From Mycoplasmatota bacterium (GTDB lineage Bacteria; Bacillota_I; Bacilli_A; Izemoplasmatales; Hujiaoplasmataceae): a stretch of 55,407 bases of DNA. The position numbers were made by a program, and so were the translations under genes. Positions 34,374-42,720 of this stretch are shown piece by piece. The notes below the pieces were generated by a model. It did no database searches and was not told the origin of the DNA. It saw nothing but the letters and a program-made list of their open reading frames with translations. How positions within the stretch are numbered: position 1 is the stretch's first letter; every line of letters begins with the position of its first letter. The DNA lies in the NCBI GenBank assembly GCA_016342455.1, contig JAEIOE010000009.1:1-55407 (forward strand), written 5' to 3'.

Positions 34374-35321
34374 ATGATAAAAGAAGACGTTAAAAATAAA
34401 GGATTAACTTTAATAGAGTTAATTGCAGTTATCGTAATATTGGGTATTATAAGCGGAGTAGGAACATTATTAATTGGAAATATTATTCCAACTATAAGAC
34501 AAAATGCTGATATAGCTACTCTAAGTAATATAAATGCTGCAATGGACCTATATAAATACAGTCAATCGGATACATTAGAAACTTTCTATACAGATTCGTT
34601 ATCAGACAGTGAGAGACTTGCTATCTTGTTTGAGGAAGGTTATTTATCTAAAACACCTAGTCCTCAAAGAAGCACAAATGAATATGTATTTCAAATTGAA
34701 ACGCAACAATGGGCTATGACGAGTAGTGATGGAGAAATCATATATACTCCTACAGCAGAAGAATATTTTACTGTAAATCCTACCTACCCATACCTTTTAA
34801 CAGCTTATAATATAACTGGAGGACTAGATGTTGTTATTCCTTCTGAAATAGATGGGGTACAAATTACGACAATAGATTCAACATGCTTTACTGGACTTGG
34901 TATTAATTCTGTAATTATTCCAGATGGAATAACTAGAATTTCAGGAAATTCCTTTAAAGAAAATAATCTAACTACCCTCGTTGTTCCTAACTCTGTACTA
35001 CGTATTTGGCATAATGCTTTTAATGACAATCAAATAACATCTGTTAGCTTTGGAACCGGTCTGACAAGAATCGAAGGCGGTGCATTTAGTAACAATAGTA
35101 TAACAGAAGTATCATTGCCTGCGAATGTTGTATATGTTGGTGATGGAGCATTTGGATATGGTGATAATTTTATTACTAGAATCGAAATTGGAAGTAATGT
35201 TGAAATAGTTAATGATCATTCATTTGGTTGGTATGGAAAAACATTTAGAGCATTATATAATGTTTCTAAAGAAGCTGGGACCTACATCTACAGTGGTGGG
35301 ACATGGGTTAAACAAACATAG
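34374..35321 (+). CDS. Type IV pseudopilin-like N-terminus fused to BspA-type leucine-rich repeats
   Basis: A 315-aa protein. Residues 1-11 are a short basic leader ending in Gly, followed by LTLIELIAVIVILGIISGVG, a class III (prepilin peptidase) signal with Glu at position +5. After the pilin helix and a linker, residues about 135-290 form BspA/LRR_5 repeats with the units I-x-T-I, SVIIPDGITRISGNSF, LVVPNSVLRIWHNAF, VSFGTGLTRIEGGAF and VSLPANVVYVGDGAF. LRR_5 proteins are usually adhesins. No pilus assembly genes are in the window. GGAGAGG lies nine bases before the ATG. A minor pseudopilin presenting an adhesive tip is one reading. Confidence 0.82.
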   Translation: MIKEDVKNKGLTLIELIAVIVILGIISGVGTLLIGNIIPTIRQNADIATLSNINAAMDLYKYSQSDTLETFYTDSLSDSERLAILFEEGYLSKTPSPQRSTNEYVFQIETQQWAMTSSDGEIIYTPTAEEYFTVNPTYPYLLTAYNITGGLDVVIPSEIDGVQITTIDSTCFTGLGINSVIIPDGITRISGNSFKENNLTTLVVPNSVLRIWHNAFNDNQITSVSFGTGLTRIEGGAFSNNSITEVSLPANVVYVGDGAFGYGDNFITRIEIGSNVEIVNDHSFGWYGKTFRALYNVSKEAGTYIYSGGTWVKQT

Positions 35322-35351
35322 TCAGTAGAACAATAAATTAAGTATATAAAA

Positions 35352-35383
35352 AAGGTGTTTATCCTCCTAGGGATAAACACCTT
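35352..35383. terminator. Bidirectional terminator between the pseudopilin-LRR and ferritin genes
   Basis: A perfect 13-bp stem (AAGGTGTTTATCC / GGATAAACACCTT), 6-base loop, with T-rich tails on both strands. Confidence 0.88.
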
Positions 35384-35396
35384 ATTTTTATTATTT

Positions 35397-35894
35397 TTAT
35401 TTTGCAATTGGTACAAATACTCTAGTTAATAATTCTTTGTCTAACATGAAAAGACCTTTACCACCAACAAGTTTAACTTTGTCGATTAGTTTAGAAAAAT
35501 TGTCTTCTTCCTCAACTTGTTCGTCTACATACCAATTTAATAAACTGATACTTGGATAATCACCAATTTCAATAGCCATTTTCATTAAGTTATGAATTCT
35601 TCTTGTAACTTCTTTTTCGTGAGCTAACGAAGCCTCTAATACTTCAAGAACTGAACTAAAGTCGTTCTTTGGAGTTTCAAAACCTCTAATTTCAACTCTT
35701 CCACCACGTTCATTTAGGTAATTCATAAATTTTTGAGCGTGAGCCATTTCTTCTTGGAATTGTATTTCAAACCAATTAACAAAACCTTCTAAAGATAACG
35801 TTTCAAGATAGTTTTTCATTGCCACATAAACGAATGCAGATTCAATTTCAAAATTTAGTTGTGTAACGATTGCTTTTTCTAATTCTTTGTTCAT
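35397..35894 (-). CDS. ftnA: Ferritin
   Basis: A 165-aa non-haem ferritin that oxidises and stores iron in a 24-mer shell. The ferroxidase ligands are visible: the Glu in LNFEIESAFVYVAM, the Glu and His in QFQEEMAHAQKFMNYL, and the helix around YVDEQVEEEDNF. I start at ATG 35894 because AAGGAG lies nine bases upstream. A GTG at 35903 would overlap it. It has its own promoter. Iron use is high in the neighbouring Nfn proteins. Confidence 0.92.
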   Translation of the reverse strand: MNKELEKAIVTQLNFEIESAFVYVAMKNYLETLSLEGFVNWFEIQFQEEMAHAQKFMNYLNERGGRVEIRGFETPKNDFSSVLEVLEASLAHEKEVTRRIHNLMKMAIEIGDYPSISLLNWYVDEQVEEEDNFSKLIDKVKLVGGKGLFMLDKELLTRVFVPIAK

Positions 35895-35917
35895 ATTTAT
35901 CACTCCTTTATAACATA

Positions 35918-35946
35918 ATTATAGTCTATTTTGAACTTAAAAACAA
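35918..35946 (-). promoter_or_regulatory. Ferritin promoter (minus strand)
   Basis: On the minus strand TTGTTT (35946-35941), 17-base spacer, TATAAT (35923-35918). It lies against the end of the flaR-like gene. Confidence 0.55.
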
Positions 35947-35947
35947 A

Positions 35948-36466
35948 CTAATTGCTCATATTCCTATTTAAATTTATAAAAAACTTTTCAACTTCGTCGT
36001 AATTGAAAAATTTTATCAATTTCGCATTAGATTTACTAAGAATTTCATCTATTTTTGGTTTTACATTTTTATTAAAGGTTTTAACATATTCTAAGAATTC
36101 AGGGTCCATTATAGTATTATCAAACCCCGGAGCAATATCATCTCTGACTAACTTGTGTTCAACTCGGTAGATGACGTTTCTTAAACAAACTACTGGATCG
36201 ATATCAAAGTAGAATACAGTATCACTAAAACTTAATCTAAATTCTAAGGTTCCACTATAATTTCCATCAATAATATATACTTCATTTTCCTCTATGAAAT
36301 CAGTAATCTTATTTTTTAATTCTACTCTGCTTATTTGACTGTGATTATCAATGTGAAAAATCCTATCTAAATGCAATATTGGATAGTTCATTTTTTCTGC
36401 TAGTCTTTTTGAGAAAGTAGATTTTCCACTTCCTGGACAACCTATTACTAATATTCTTTTCATCAT
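35948..36466 (-). CDS. FlaR/topology-modulation-like P-loop nucleoside kinase
   Basis: A 172-aa protein with Walker A GCPGSGKST at the N-terminus, followed by LHLDRIF as in adenylate-kinase-like proteins, and YIIDGNYSGTLEFRL near residue 68. These are features of the family annotated as DNA topology modulation protein FlaR, which looks like a small-molecule kinase. The substrate is unknown. The start may be either of two adjacent ATGs (36466 or 36463), and the ribosome site is weak (GGTGAT). It lies downstream of the peptidase terminator. Confidence 0.72.
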   Translation of the reverse strand: MMKRILVIGCPGSGKSTFSKRLAEKMNYPILHLDRIFHIDNHSQISRVELKNKITDFIEENEVYIIDGNYSGTLEFRLSFSDTVFYFDIDPVVCLRNVIYRVEHKLVRDDIAPGFDNTIMDPEFLEYVKTFNKNVKPKIDEILSKSNAKLIKFFNYDEVEKFFINLNRNMSN

Positions 36467-36489
36467 ATCACCATACCTATTCTATCATG

Positions 36490-36528
36490 TAGTTAAAAAA
36501 ATAGAAAAGGAGCTAAAAAATTAGCTCC
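36490..36528 (-). terminator. Terminator after the M3 peptidase gene (minus strand)
   Basis: GGAGCTAA / TTAGCTCC (36509-36516 with 36521-36528), 4-base loop, followed on the minus strand by TTTTCTATTTTTTT. Confidence 0.8.
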
Positions 36529-36536
36529 AATTTGTA

Positions 36537-38228
36537 TTATAATTTCGAATCGTCTATTGTGTTTAAGTACGCTTTAATAGGCGCAACAATTTCTTTCACT
36601 GTGCCTTGAATAAACGGATTTTTTAATCCAACACTATTCATCAAATTAACAAAGCTTTGAGAGCCTCCTAATTTACATAAACTTAAATAGTTTTTAAATG
36701 TTTCTTCGTGATTTTCTCTTGATTTAATCCAATATTGTAATGCACATACTTGTGCTAAAGTATAATCGATGTAGTAGAAAGGCGAACCAAATATGTGACC
36801 TTGTCTAAACCAACGAGTACCTTTTTCCATAAATGCATCATCACCATAGTCTTTAAATGGTAAATATTTCTTTTCAATACGTCTCCAAGCTGCTTTTCTT
36901 TCAGCTGGTGACATCGTTGGATTCTCGTATATTTCATGTTGGAATTCATCTACAGAAACACCATATGGTAGGAATTCTATAGAACCAGAGAGATGATTAA
37001 ATTTAAATTTATCTGTATCTTCTAAGAAGAAGTTCTTCATCCAAGGCCATGTGATAAATTCCATACTCATAGAGTGAATTTCACAAGCTTCTAATGTTGG
37101 CCAACGATAAGGGTTAAGAAGGGCTCTACTTTGATAGATTTGGAATGCATGTCCCGCTTCATGAGTTAGCACTTCAACATCATGTTGAGTACCATTAAAA
37201 TTAGCGAAGATATAAGGTGTGTTGTATTCAGGAATGAAGGTGCAATAGCCACCACCTGATTTACCTGGTTTTGAGTCTAATTCTAACACACCTAAGTCAA
37301 TCATTCCATTGAAGAATTTTCCAGTTTCTGGTGATAATTCTTCATACATTTTTTGAGCTTTGTCTACTAACCAAGCGCGATCACCTTTTGGCGTGGGATT
37401 TCCACTTTTAAATGATAATGTTAAGTCATATGATTTAGGATTTGTAATTCCAATTCTTTTTGTTTTTCTAGCTACTAACTCAGTAGTTAAAGGCACTATT
37501 TCTTCAAAGACTTGTTTTCGGTAAGATGCAACGTCTAAAGCATTGTAATCAGTTCTACCTAAACGGTCATATCCTAATTGTACAAAATTTTCATAACCAA
37601 GTTTTGAAGCCATTAGAGTTCTAACCTTGACTAATTCATCATAGATTCTGTCAATATCAGTTTCTTTTTCTTCAAGAAAACTAGAAATAGCTAACTGTGC
37701 ACTATGTCTTGTTTCTCTATCTAAATCTTGAGTGAAAGGTGTCATTTGACTGAGATTATATACACCACCTTGGAATTTAATTTTAGCGCTAGACATCACT
37801 TTTTGATATTCAGTTCTTAATTTGTTTTCTAACTGTAAATCAGGAATAATTTCAGGTTGGAATGTTTTTAAAGATTGTTCGATTTGTTTGAATAGTAGTT
37901 CTCCAAATTCCTTGATTAAACCTTGTCTGTTTTTAGATGCAAAAATTCTTTTTTCAAAATTATTTGAACTCTCAGTAATAATAGGTCCATTTTCATTGAA
38001 AAATTCTTGTTCATCCTCATAAAATTTATCGGTTGTGTCAACTGAGTTTCTGATACTAACTAAGGTTTCCATTGTTTCTAAATCATCGATTAAATTATAG
38101 TAATCATGAATCGCTTTTATTTCGATTTCTAGGGATTTATTTTCCCCAACTAAATTGGATAGTTCAGCGATTTCTTTTTGGACTTTTTGGATATCTGGTC
38201 TAAGATATTTAAAATCTTTAAATTTCAT
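36537..38228 (-). CDS. M3-family oligoendopeptidase (PepF-like)
   Basis: A 563-aa cytoplasmic zinc metallopeptidase that degrades oligopeptides. The zinc site is THEAGHAFQ (H356, E357, H360), with the third ligand Glu in LEACEIHSMSMEF about 28 residues later. The N-terminal half is helical as usual for M3 enzymes. Length is near the family norm (about 560-600). No signal peptide. GGAGG precedes the ATG. It probably processes peptides imported by the Opp system encoded 11 kb away. Confidence 0.9.
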   Translation of the reverse strand: MKFKDFKYLRPDIQKVQKEIAELSNLVGENKSLEIEIKAIHDYYNLIDDLETMETLVSIRNSVDTTDKFYEDEQEFFNENGPIITESSNNFEKRIFASKNRQGLIKEFGELLFKQIEQSLKTFQPEIIPDLQLENKLRTEYQKVMSSAKIKFQGGVYNLSQMTPFTQDLDRETRHSAQLAISSFLEEKETDIDRIYDELVKVRTLMASKLGYENFVQLGYDRLGRTDYNALDVASYRKQVFEEIVPLTTELVARKTKRIGITNPKSYDLTLSFKSGNPTPKGDRAWLVDKAQKMYEELSPETGKFFNGMIDLGVLELDSKPGKSGGGYCTFIPEYNTPYIFANFNGTQHDVEVLTHEAGHAFQIYQSRALLNPYRWPTLEACEIHSMSMEFITWPWMKNFFLEDTDKFKFNHLSGSIEFLPYGVSVDEFQHEIYENPTMSPAERKAAWRRIEKKYLPFKDYGDDAFMEKGTRWFRQGHIFGSPFYYIDYTLAQVCALQYWIKSRENHEETFKNYLSLCKLGGSQSFVNLMNSVGLKNPFIQGTVKEIVAPIKAYLNTIDDSKL

Positions 38229-38312
38229 TTGTTTTCCTCCAATACGTCTTTTAAATAGTTTACCATATAATTTTCTTAACTACCAATTATTTAGCACTAA
38301 TTACTAAGAAGA

Positions 38313-38346
38313 AATTAAAAAAAAGTCTAACCGAAATTAGACTTTT
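38313..38346 (-). terminator. Terminator after hppA (minus strand)
   Basis: A 10-bp perfect stem (AAAAGTCTAA / TTAGACTTTT) with a 6-base loop and eight T on the minus strand. Confidence 0.85.
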
Positions 38347-38354
38347 AATTTTTC

Positions 38355-40394
38355 TTAAATTAAACCAGCTCCAAATAAAGTTGCACAAACTAAACTAATA
38401 GTAGTCATTAACTTAATAAGAATATCAATTGCAGGTCCTGCAGTATCTTTTAAAGGATCTCCAACCGTATCACCTGTAATTCCGGCTTGATGAGCTAAGC
38501 TACCTCGTCCACCATTTTCTCCAGACTCAATTAGCTTTTTAGCGTTATCCCAAGCACCCCCGGCATTAGCCATGAAGATAGCTAACATAATACCAGATAT
38601 TAGTGTTCCGGCTAACATTCCACCTAATGCTTCAGCACCGAATATGAATCCTACCACTAAAGGTGTTGCAATAGCTAATATTGCAGGTAAAATCATTTCA
38701 TTTAATGCAGCAGTAGTAGAAATACTAACACATTTCGCATACTCTGGAGTACCGGTACCTTCTAATATTCCAGGTATGTCTCTAAATTGTCTTCTTACTT
38801 CATCGATCATCTTATTAGCAGCACGTCCTACAGATTTAATTGTTAAAGAACTAAATAAGTAAGCTAACATCCCACCAATCATTAAACCAGCGATTACTTT
38901 TGGTTTGGTAATATCAATACCAGTTAAACCTGCGGCTTGTGTGAATGCACTAAATAATGCTAAAGCAGTTAAAGCGGCTGAACCAATTGCAAATCCTTTT
39001 GCGATCGCAGCCGTTGTATTACCAACAGAATCTAATTCATCTGTAATTTCTCTAACTCTCTTATCTAGTTTAGCCATTTGAGCAATACCGCCTGCATTAT
39101 CAGCAATTGGTCCATATGCATCAACAGATACAGTCATACCAGCAGTTCCTAACATACCAACTGCAGCTAAACCAATACCATATAAACCACCAAAGTGGAA
39201 AGCAAACACTGTACCAACAGCAATCATAATTACTGGTAATGCGGTTGATTGCATTCCAGTTGAGAAACCACTAATAATATTAGTTGCATGTCCTGTTTCT
39301 GATTGCTTTGCTATTTCTTTTACATAACGGTATTCTGCAGAAGTATAATACTCACTCATAAAAGCAATAAATAATCCAACTACAATACCAATAACAGTAG
39401 AAATAAATGGTCCATAAGCAAAGCCTAGATTTGCATCAATGCTGAATACGCCTTCTTTAATAAAATACATATTTAAGAAGAAAGTAATCAATAAGAATAG
39501 TCCTGCACTTGCATAAGTACCAAGTTTTAACGCTTTGTGAGGATTTGAACCTTCTTTCCCTTTTACAAACAATGTTCCAAGGATAGAAGATAAAACACCA
39601 AATCCAGCAACGATTAATACAAAGATAACCCCATTTGTTGAATACCATAAAGCACCAATTGTTGCGGCTCCAATAATAGAACTTACATAAGATTCTAATA
39701 AGTCAGACCCCATACCCGCAACATCACCTACATTATCACCAACGTTATCAGCAATAACAGCAGGGTTTCTAGGATCATCTTCTGGAATGCCAGCTTCGAT
39801 TTTACCAACTAAGTCAGCACCAACATCAGCAGCTTTCGTGAAGATACCTCCACCAACACGTCCAAATAATGCAATACTAGATGCACCTAAGCTGTAACCA
39901 GCTGCTATTTCAACTGCAGCGTAAGCTTCGATACCTCCGAATTGATTAGCGATAACAAAGACAATTATTACCCCTAATAATCCAAAACCAACAACACTCA
40001 TACCCATTACTGCTCCACCTTTAAAGGCAACACCTAATGCTTTTTGCATTCCGTGATGTTGAGCGGCTGTAGCGGTTCTACAGTTTGCATCTGTTGCACT
40101 TTTCATCCCGATTAAACCAGCGGATGCACTAAAGATAGCACCTAATACAAAAGCAAAAGCACTATACCATCCTAATGGCGAAATAGCGATGATGAAGAAA
40201 GCTACTATTACAAATACAACAATGATTGTGTATTCCTTTTTAATAAAAGCATTCGCTCCCTCTTTAATGAAACCTGAAATCTCTTGGACTAAATCATCGC
40301 CCATTGGGTTTTTAGCCATTTGTCGATACAAAACAAAAGCATAAAATATCGCGACTAAGCTTAAACCACACGCCAAATAAATTAAATACGTCAT
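38355..40394 (-). CDS. hppA: Membrane-bound pyrophosphatase, K+-dependent type
   Basis: A 679-aa ion pump with about 16 spans that hydrolyses pyrophosphate and exports H+ and/or Na+. Signature motifs: DVGADLVGKIEAGIPEDDPR with NPAVIADNVGDNVGDVAG, and GNTTAA near residue 457-462. Alanine (A462) at the position that is Lys in K+-independent enzymes indicates the K+-dependent class. Sodium or proton specificity depends on Glu positions in span 6 and I cannot settle it. GGGGG precedes the ATG. It may drive ion-coupled carriers such as the GPH symporter. Confidence 0.95.
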   Translation of the reverse strand: MTYLIYLACGLSLVAIFYAFVLYRQMAKNPMGDDLVQEISGFIKEGANAFIKKEYTIIVVFVIVAFFIIAISPLGWYSAFAFVLGAIFSASAGLIGMKSATDANCRTATAAQHHGMQKALGVAFKGGAVMGMSVVGFGLLGVIIVFVIANQFGGIEAYAAVEIAAGYSLGASSIALFGRVGGGIFTKAADVGADLVGKIEAGIPEDDPRNPAVIADNVGDNVGDVAGMGSDLLESYVSSIIGAATIGALWYSTNGVIFVLIVAGFGVLSSILGTLFVKGKEGSNPHKALKLGTYASAGLFLLITFFLNMYFIKEGVFSIDANLGFAYGPFISTVIGIVVGLFIAFMSEYYTSAEYRYVKEIAKQSETGHATNIISGFSTGMQSTALPVIMIAVGTVFAFHFGGLYGIGLAAVGMLGTAGMTVSVDAYGPIADNAGGIAQMAKLDKRVREITDELDSVGNTTAAIAKGFAIGSAALTALALFSAFTQAAGLTGIDITKPKVIAGLMIGGMLAYLFSSLTIKSVGRAANKMIDEVRRQFRDIPGILEGTGTPEYAKCVSISTTAALNEMILPAILAIATPLVVGFIFGAEALGGMLAGTLISGIMLAIFMANAGGAWDNAKKLIESGENGGRGSLAHQAGITGDTVGDPLKDTAGPAIDILIKLMTTISLVCATLFGAGLI

Positions 40395-40430
40395 TTTCTC
40401 CCCCTATTCAATTTTGTTTTACCTATATTT

Positions 40431-40459
40431 ATTTTAACAAAAACAATTTAGATAAGCAA
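40431..40459 (-). promoter_or_regulatory. hppA promoter (minus strand)
   Basis: On the minus strand TTGCTT (40459-40454), 17-base spacer, TGT-TAAAAT ending at 40431. Confidence 0.6.
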
Positions 40460-40466
40460 TAGACTT

Positions 40467-40496
40467 ATCAAAAAATATGAATATTTATTCATATTT
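40467..40496 (-). terminator. Second terminator-like hairpin after the YjbQ gene (minus strand)
   Basis: A perfect 11-bp inverted repeat (AAATATGAATA / TATTCATATTT) with a 2-base loop and a T run on the minus strand. It also lies just upstream of the hppA -35 and could be an operator instead. Confidence 0.5.
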
Positions 40497-40506
40497 GTTT
40501 TTGCTA

Positions 40507-40533
40507 CAAAAAAATGATATTGAAAAATATCAT
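40507..40533 (-). terminator. Terminator after the YjbQ gene (minus strand)
   Basis: An 8-bp stem (ATGATATT / AATATCAT), GAAA-complement loop and seven T on the minus strand. Confidence 0.7.
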
Positions 40534-40950
40534 TCATTCCCCTATAATTTTGACCAAAACTCGTTTATTTCTCATTCCGTCAAATTCGCCATAAAAAATT
40601 TGTTCCCAAGGCCCAAAATCTAATATGCCATTCGTAATTGCGCAAACTACTTCCCTACCAAAAAGTTGTCTCTTAATATGAGCATCACCATTATCTTCAT
40701 AGCCATTATGTTGATACTGACTATGAGGTTTTTCAGGAGCGATTCTTTCTAAAAAGTTTTCAAAGTCCGCATGCAGGCCAGACTCATCATCATTAATAAA
40801 GACAGAAGCAGTAATATGCATAGCATTCACCAGGACAAAACCTTCTAAGACTTCACTTTCATGAATGGCTTTTTGGATTTCCTTAGTTATGTTAACATAC
40901 GCTCTTCTGTTATTTGTATTAAACCATAATTCTTTACGAAATGACTTCAT
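40534..40950 (-). CDS. YjbQ/UPF0047 family protein
   Basis: A 138-aa cytoplasmic protein. Family motifs: [15 protein letters not shown], then [13 protein letters not shown], and a C-terminal [17 protein letters not shown]. Conserved His and Asp residues could bind metal. The family has been linked to a weak thiamine phosphate synthase activity, but its true role is not known. It overlaps the upstream membrane protein gene by 17 bases, and GGAGG lies inside that gene, so they are translationally coupled. Confidence 0.9.
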   Translation of the reverse strand: MKSFRKELWFNTNNRRAYVNITKEIQKAIHESEVLEGFVLVNAMHITASVFINDDESGLHADFENFLERIAPEKPHSQYQHNGYEDNGDAHIKRQLFGREVVCAITNGILDFGPWEQIFYGEFDGMRNKRVLVKIIGE

Positions 40951-41626
40951 CTTTACCTCCTGAATTTTTCATCTTTGATATTGTTAAGATTAATCCTAAA
41001 GCAATAGATAAGAAACCTGCCATTAATACACGGTAGTTTTCTGGCAATAAAAATGTGATAGTATGTGCAGGAATCCAAAAGAAAGGAATTGTTTTAAAGA
41101 TAACAAAAGAAAAAAACTTTTTCCAATCAATGGTATCTATAATTTCTTCTATTTTAATTCTTTTAATATTTTTAAACACTCCATGACTTAAATCAATATA
41201 TGTATCAGTAATTCTATGTAAAATCATGAAAGTAGGTGCAAAGACTAAATTCATAAATAAACTAGTCATAAATGCAAGGTATAAGCTTCCTAAGAATCCA
41301 GTATTATGAACCATTGGTAGTAAGCCTACATTCATTGCTTCATAAACACCGTTTGAGAAAATTTTAAACATTAATACAAAAGCAAAACCTAAAATACCCC
41401 AAACAATAAAACGTAATAGAATACCTGGTCTTGAAAAGTATTTTTTTGTAATGATTCTACTCGCGAGTAGTTCTCCCCAAGTAGCTAGTATAGAAGTTTT
41501 TATGAATCCCAATATATAAGGATAATTATCGGTAGCTTTTTCAAATAGATTTCTTGTAACTGGGATTGCTAGAAAGCAGATAATTAAAACAAAAATCAAA
41601 ATGAACAGAAAATCTTGTTTTTTCAT
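40934..41626 (-). CDS. Multi-span membrane protein with Mpv17/PMP22-like C-terminus
   Basis: A 230-aa protein with five to six spans. The C-terminal part ([20 protein letters not shown]) resembles the Mpv17/PMP22 signature (W-x-P-x-x-x-x-x-F-x-x-P-x-x-x-R), and [15 protein letters not shown] could be the mid-helix motif. Function in bacteria is unknown. I start at ATG 41626 because GGAGG lies six bases before it; the longer start at 41638 overlaps that site. Co-transcribed with yjbQ. Confidence 0.65.
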   Translation of the reverse strand: MKKQDFLFILIFVLIICFLAIPVTRNLFEKATDNYPYILGFIKTSILATWGELLASRIITKKYFSRPGILLRFIVWGILGFAFVLMFKIFSNGVYEAMNVGLLPMVHNTGFLGSLYLAFMTSLFMNLVFAPTFMILHRITDTYIDLSHGVFKNIKRIKIEEIIDTIDWKKFFSFVIFKTIPFFWIPAHTITFLLPENYRVLMAGFLSIALGLILTISKMKNSGGKDEVIS

Positions 41627-41647
41627 TTGAACCTCCATAATATTTTA

Positions 41648-41656
41648 ATTATATCA
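41648..41656 (-). promoter_or_regulatory. Extended -10 promoter (minus strand) of the Mpv17-like/yjbQ pair
   Basis: TGA-TATAAT on the minus strand. A divergent TATAAT for the methyltransferase lies at 41699-41704. Confidence 0.5.
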
Positions 41657-41698
41657 TATTGTATTTGAAAATGACTTTCAAAACTGAATTAGATACAG

Positions 41699-41704
41699 TA
41701 TAAT
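41699..41704 (+). promoter_or_regulatory. -10 element of the methyltransferase gene
   Basis: TATAAT with no clear -35. The predicted start near 41711 leaves a leader of about 12 bases holding AGGAGGG. Confidence 0.45.
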
Positions 41705-41722
41705 CAAAAAAGGAGGGAAAAA

Positions 41723-42436
41723 ATGGATAAACTTAAAAAATTTCTTGAAACAATCCCAAATTCAAAGATTTTGGATGTTGGGACAGGTAGGGGTAGCTTT
41801 ATCTCATTGATAGATCAGCTGTATAAAGATTATGAAAAAATAGTAGGAATTGATATTTCTGATGCATCGGTAAAAATGGCCTCAAAATATTTTGAAGGAA
41901 ATCAGAAAATAAAAATTATAAAAGCTGATATCAATAATTGTGATTTTCCAGATGAACATTTTGATCTTGTATGTCTTTCCAATTCATTACATCATTTAGA
42001 AGATAAAGCCAAAACATTTCAAAGCATGGAAAGACTTGTAAAAAAAGGTGGATATCTTTTGTTTAATGAAATGATGAAAGATCATTTAAACAAATTACAA
42101 ACTAGTCATCTTTTATTACACCATTTCGCTGCCAAAATTGACAGAGAACTAGGTAGAGTTCATGGCGAAACATATAATCGTCTGGAGATTGTTGAAATAG
42201 TCAAGCAATACACAAAATTTAGTGTAATAGAGTTTTGGGATATGGAAGTTCCAAAGGAAGAAATGAAAGAAGAAGACGTCATTGGATTTTCAGAAACTGT
42301 TGATAGAATATTATCACAAATTCAGGATGAATCTATCAAAGAGAAATACCTTGAAGAAGCAAATGAAATAAAGGAGTATATTTTACAAAACTCTGTTCAG
42401 GCATGTACTCAATTATTAATCATATTAAACAGATAA
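41723..42436 (+). CDS. Class I SAM-dependent methyltransferase
   Basis: A 237-aa cytoplasmic enzyme. Motif I is ILDVGTGRGSF (residues 15-25), with VGIDISDASVKMA for motif II, FDLVCLSNSLHHLED for motif IV and GGYLLFNEM for motif V. The fold is that of methyltransferase type 11/25. The substrate is unknown; the C-terminal part is helical and rich in Glu. AGGAGGG precedes the ATG. It stands alone between a divergent promoter and a 284-base gap. Confidence 0.85.
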   Translation: MDKLKKFLETIPNSKILDVGTGRGSFISLIDQLYKDYEKIVGIDISDASVKMASKYFEGNQKIKIIKADINNCDFPDEHFDLVCLSNSLHHLEDKAKTFQSMERLVKKGGYLLFNEMMKDHLNKLQTSHLLLHHFAAKIDRELGRVHGETYNRLEIVEIVKQYTKFSVIEFWDMEVPKEEMKEEDVIGFSETVDRILSQIQDESIKEKYLEEANEIKEYILQNSVQACTQLLIILNR

Positions 42437-42653
42437 TCTACCTATTAATGAAAAGTGATTTTCTTAGTCAAAATAAACAGAAAAATTATTTTAACGTTTA
42501 GATTGGGGGAAATAAATTTAATTCTTTTTCTGAAAAATATATAAAATGGTGGCAAATTATTGCAAAAAAAACTATAATAAGGGTATAAATGATAAATTGA
42601 AATTGTTTTCATTCTAAATAATCATATCTTGTATCGCATTTCTATATAACATA

Positions 42654-42662
42654 TGATATAAT
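42654..42662 (+). promoter_or_regulatory. Extended -10 promoter of the S41 lipoprotein gene
   Basis: TGA-TATAAT. The rest of the 284-base gap (42437-42720) shows no gene. Confidence 0.5.
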
Positions 42663-42720
42663 ATTAAAAATTTATAAAATGTGATAAATTTTATGAGCAC
42701 GAAGAGAGAGGAGAATTAAA

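Noticed and set aside
42480-42500. A cre-like TTTTAACGTTTAGA before the S41 gene, and a similar one near 44960
   Set aside because: Too many mismatches to the consensus (no TGWAAR half) for a call.
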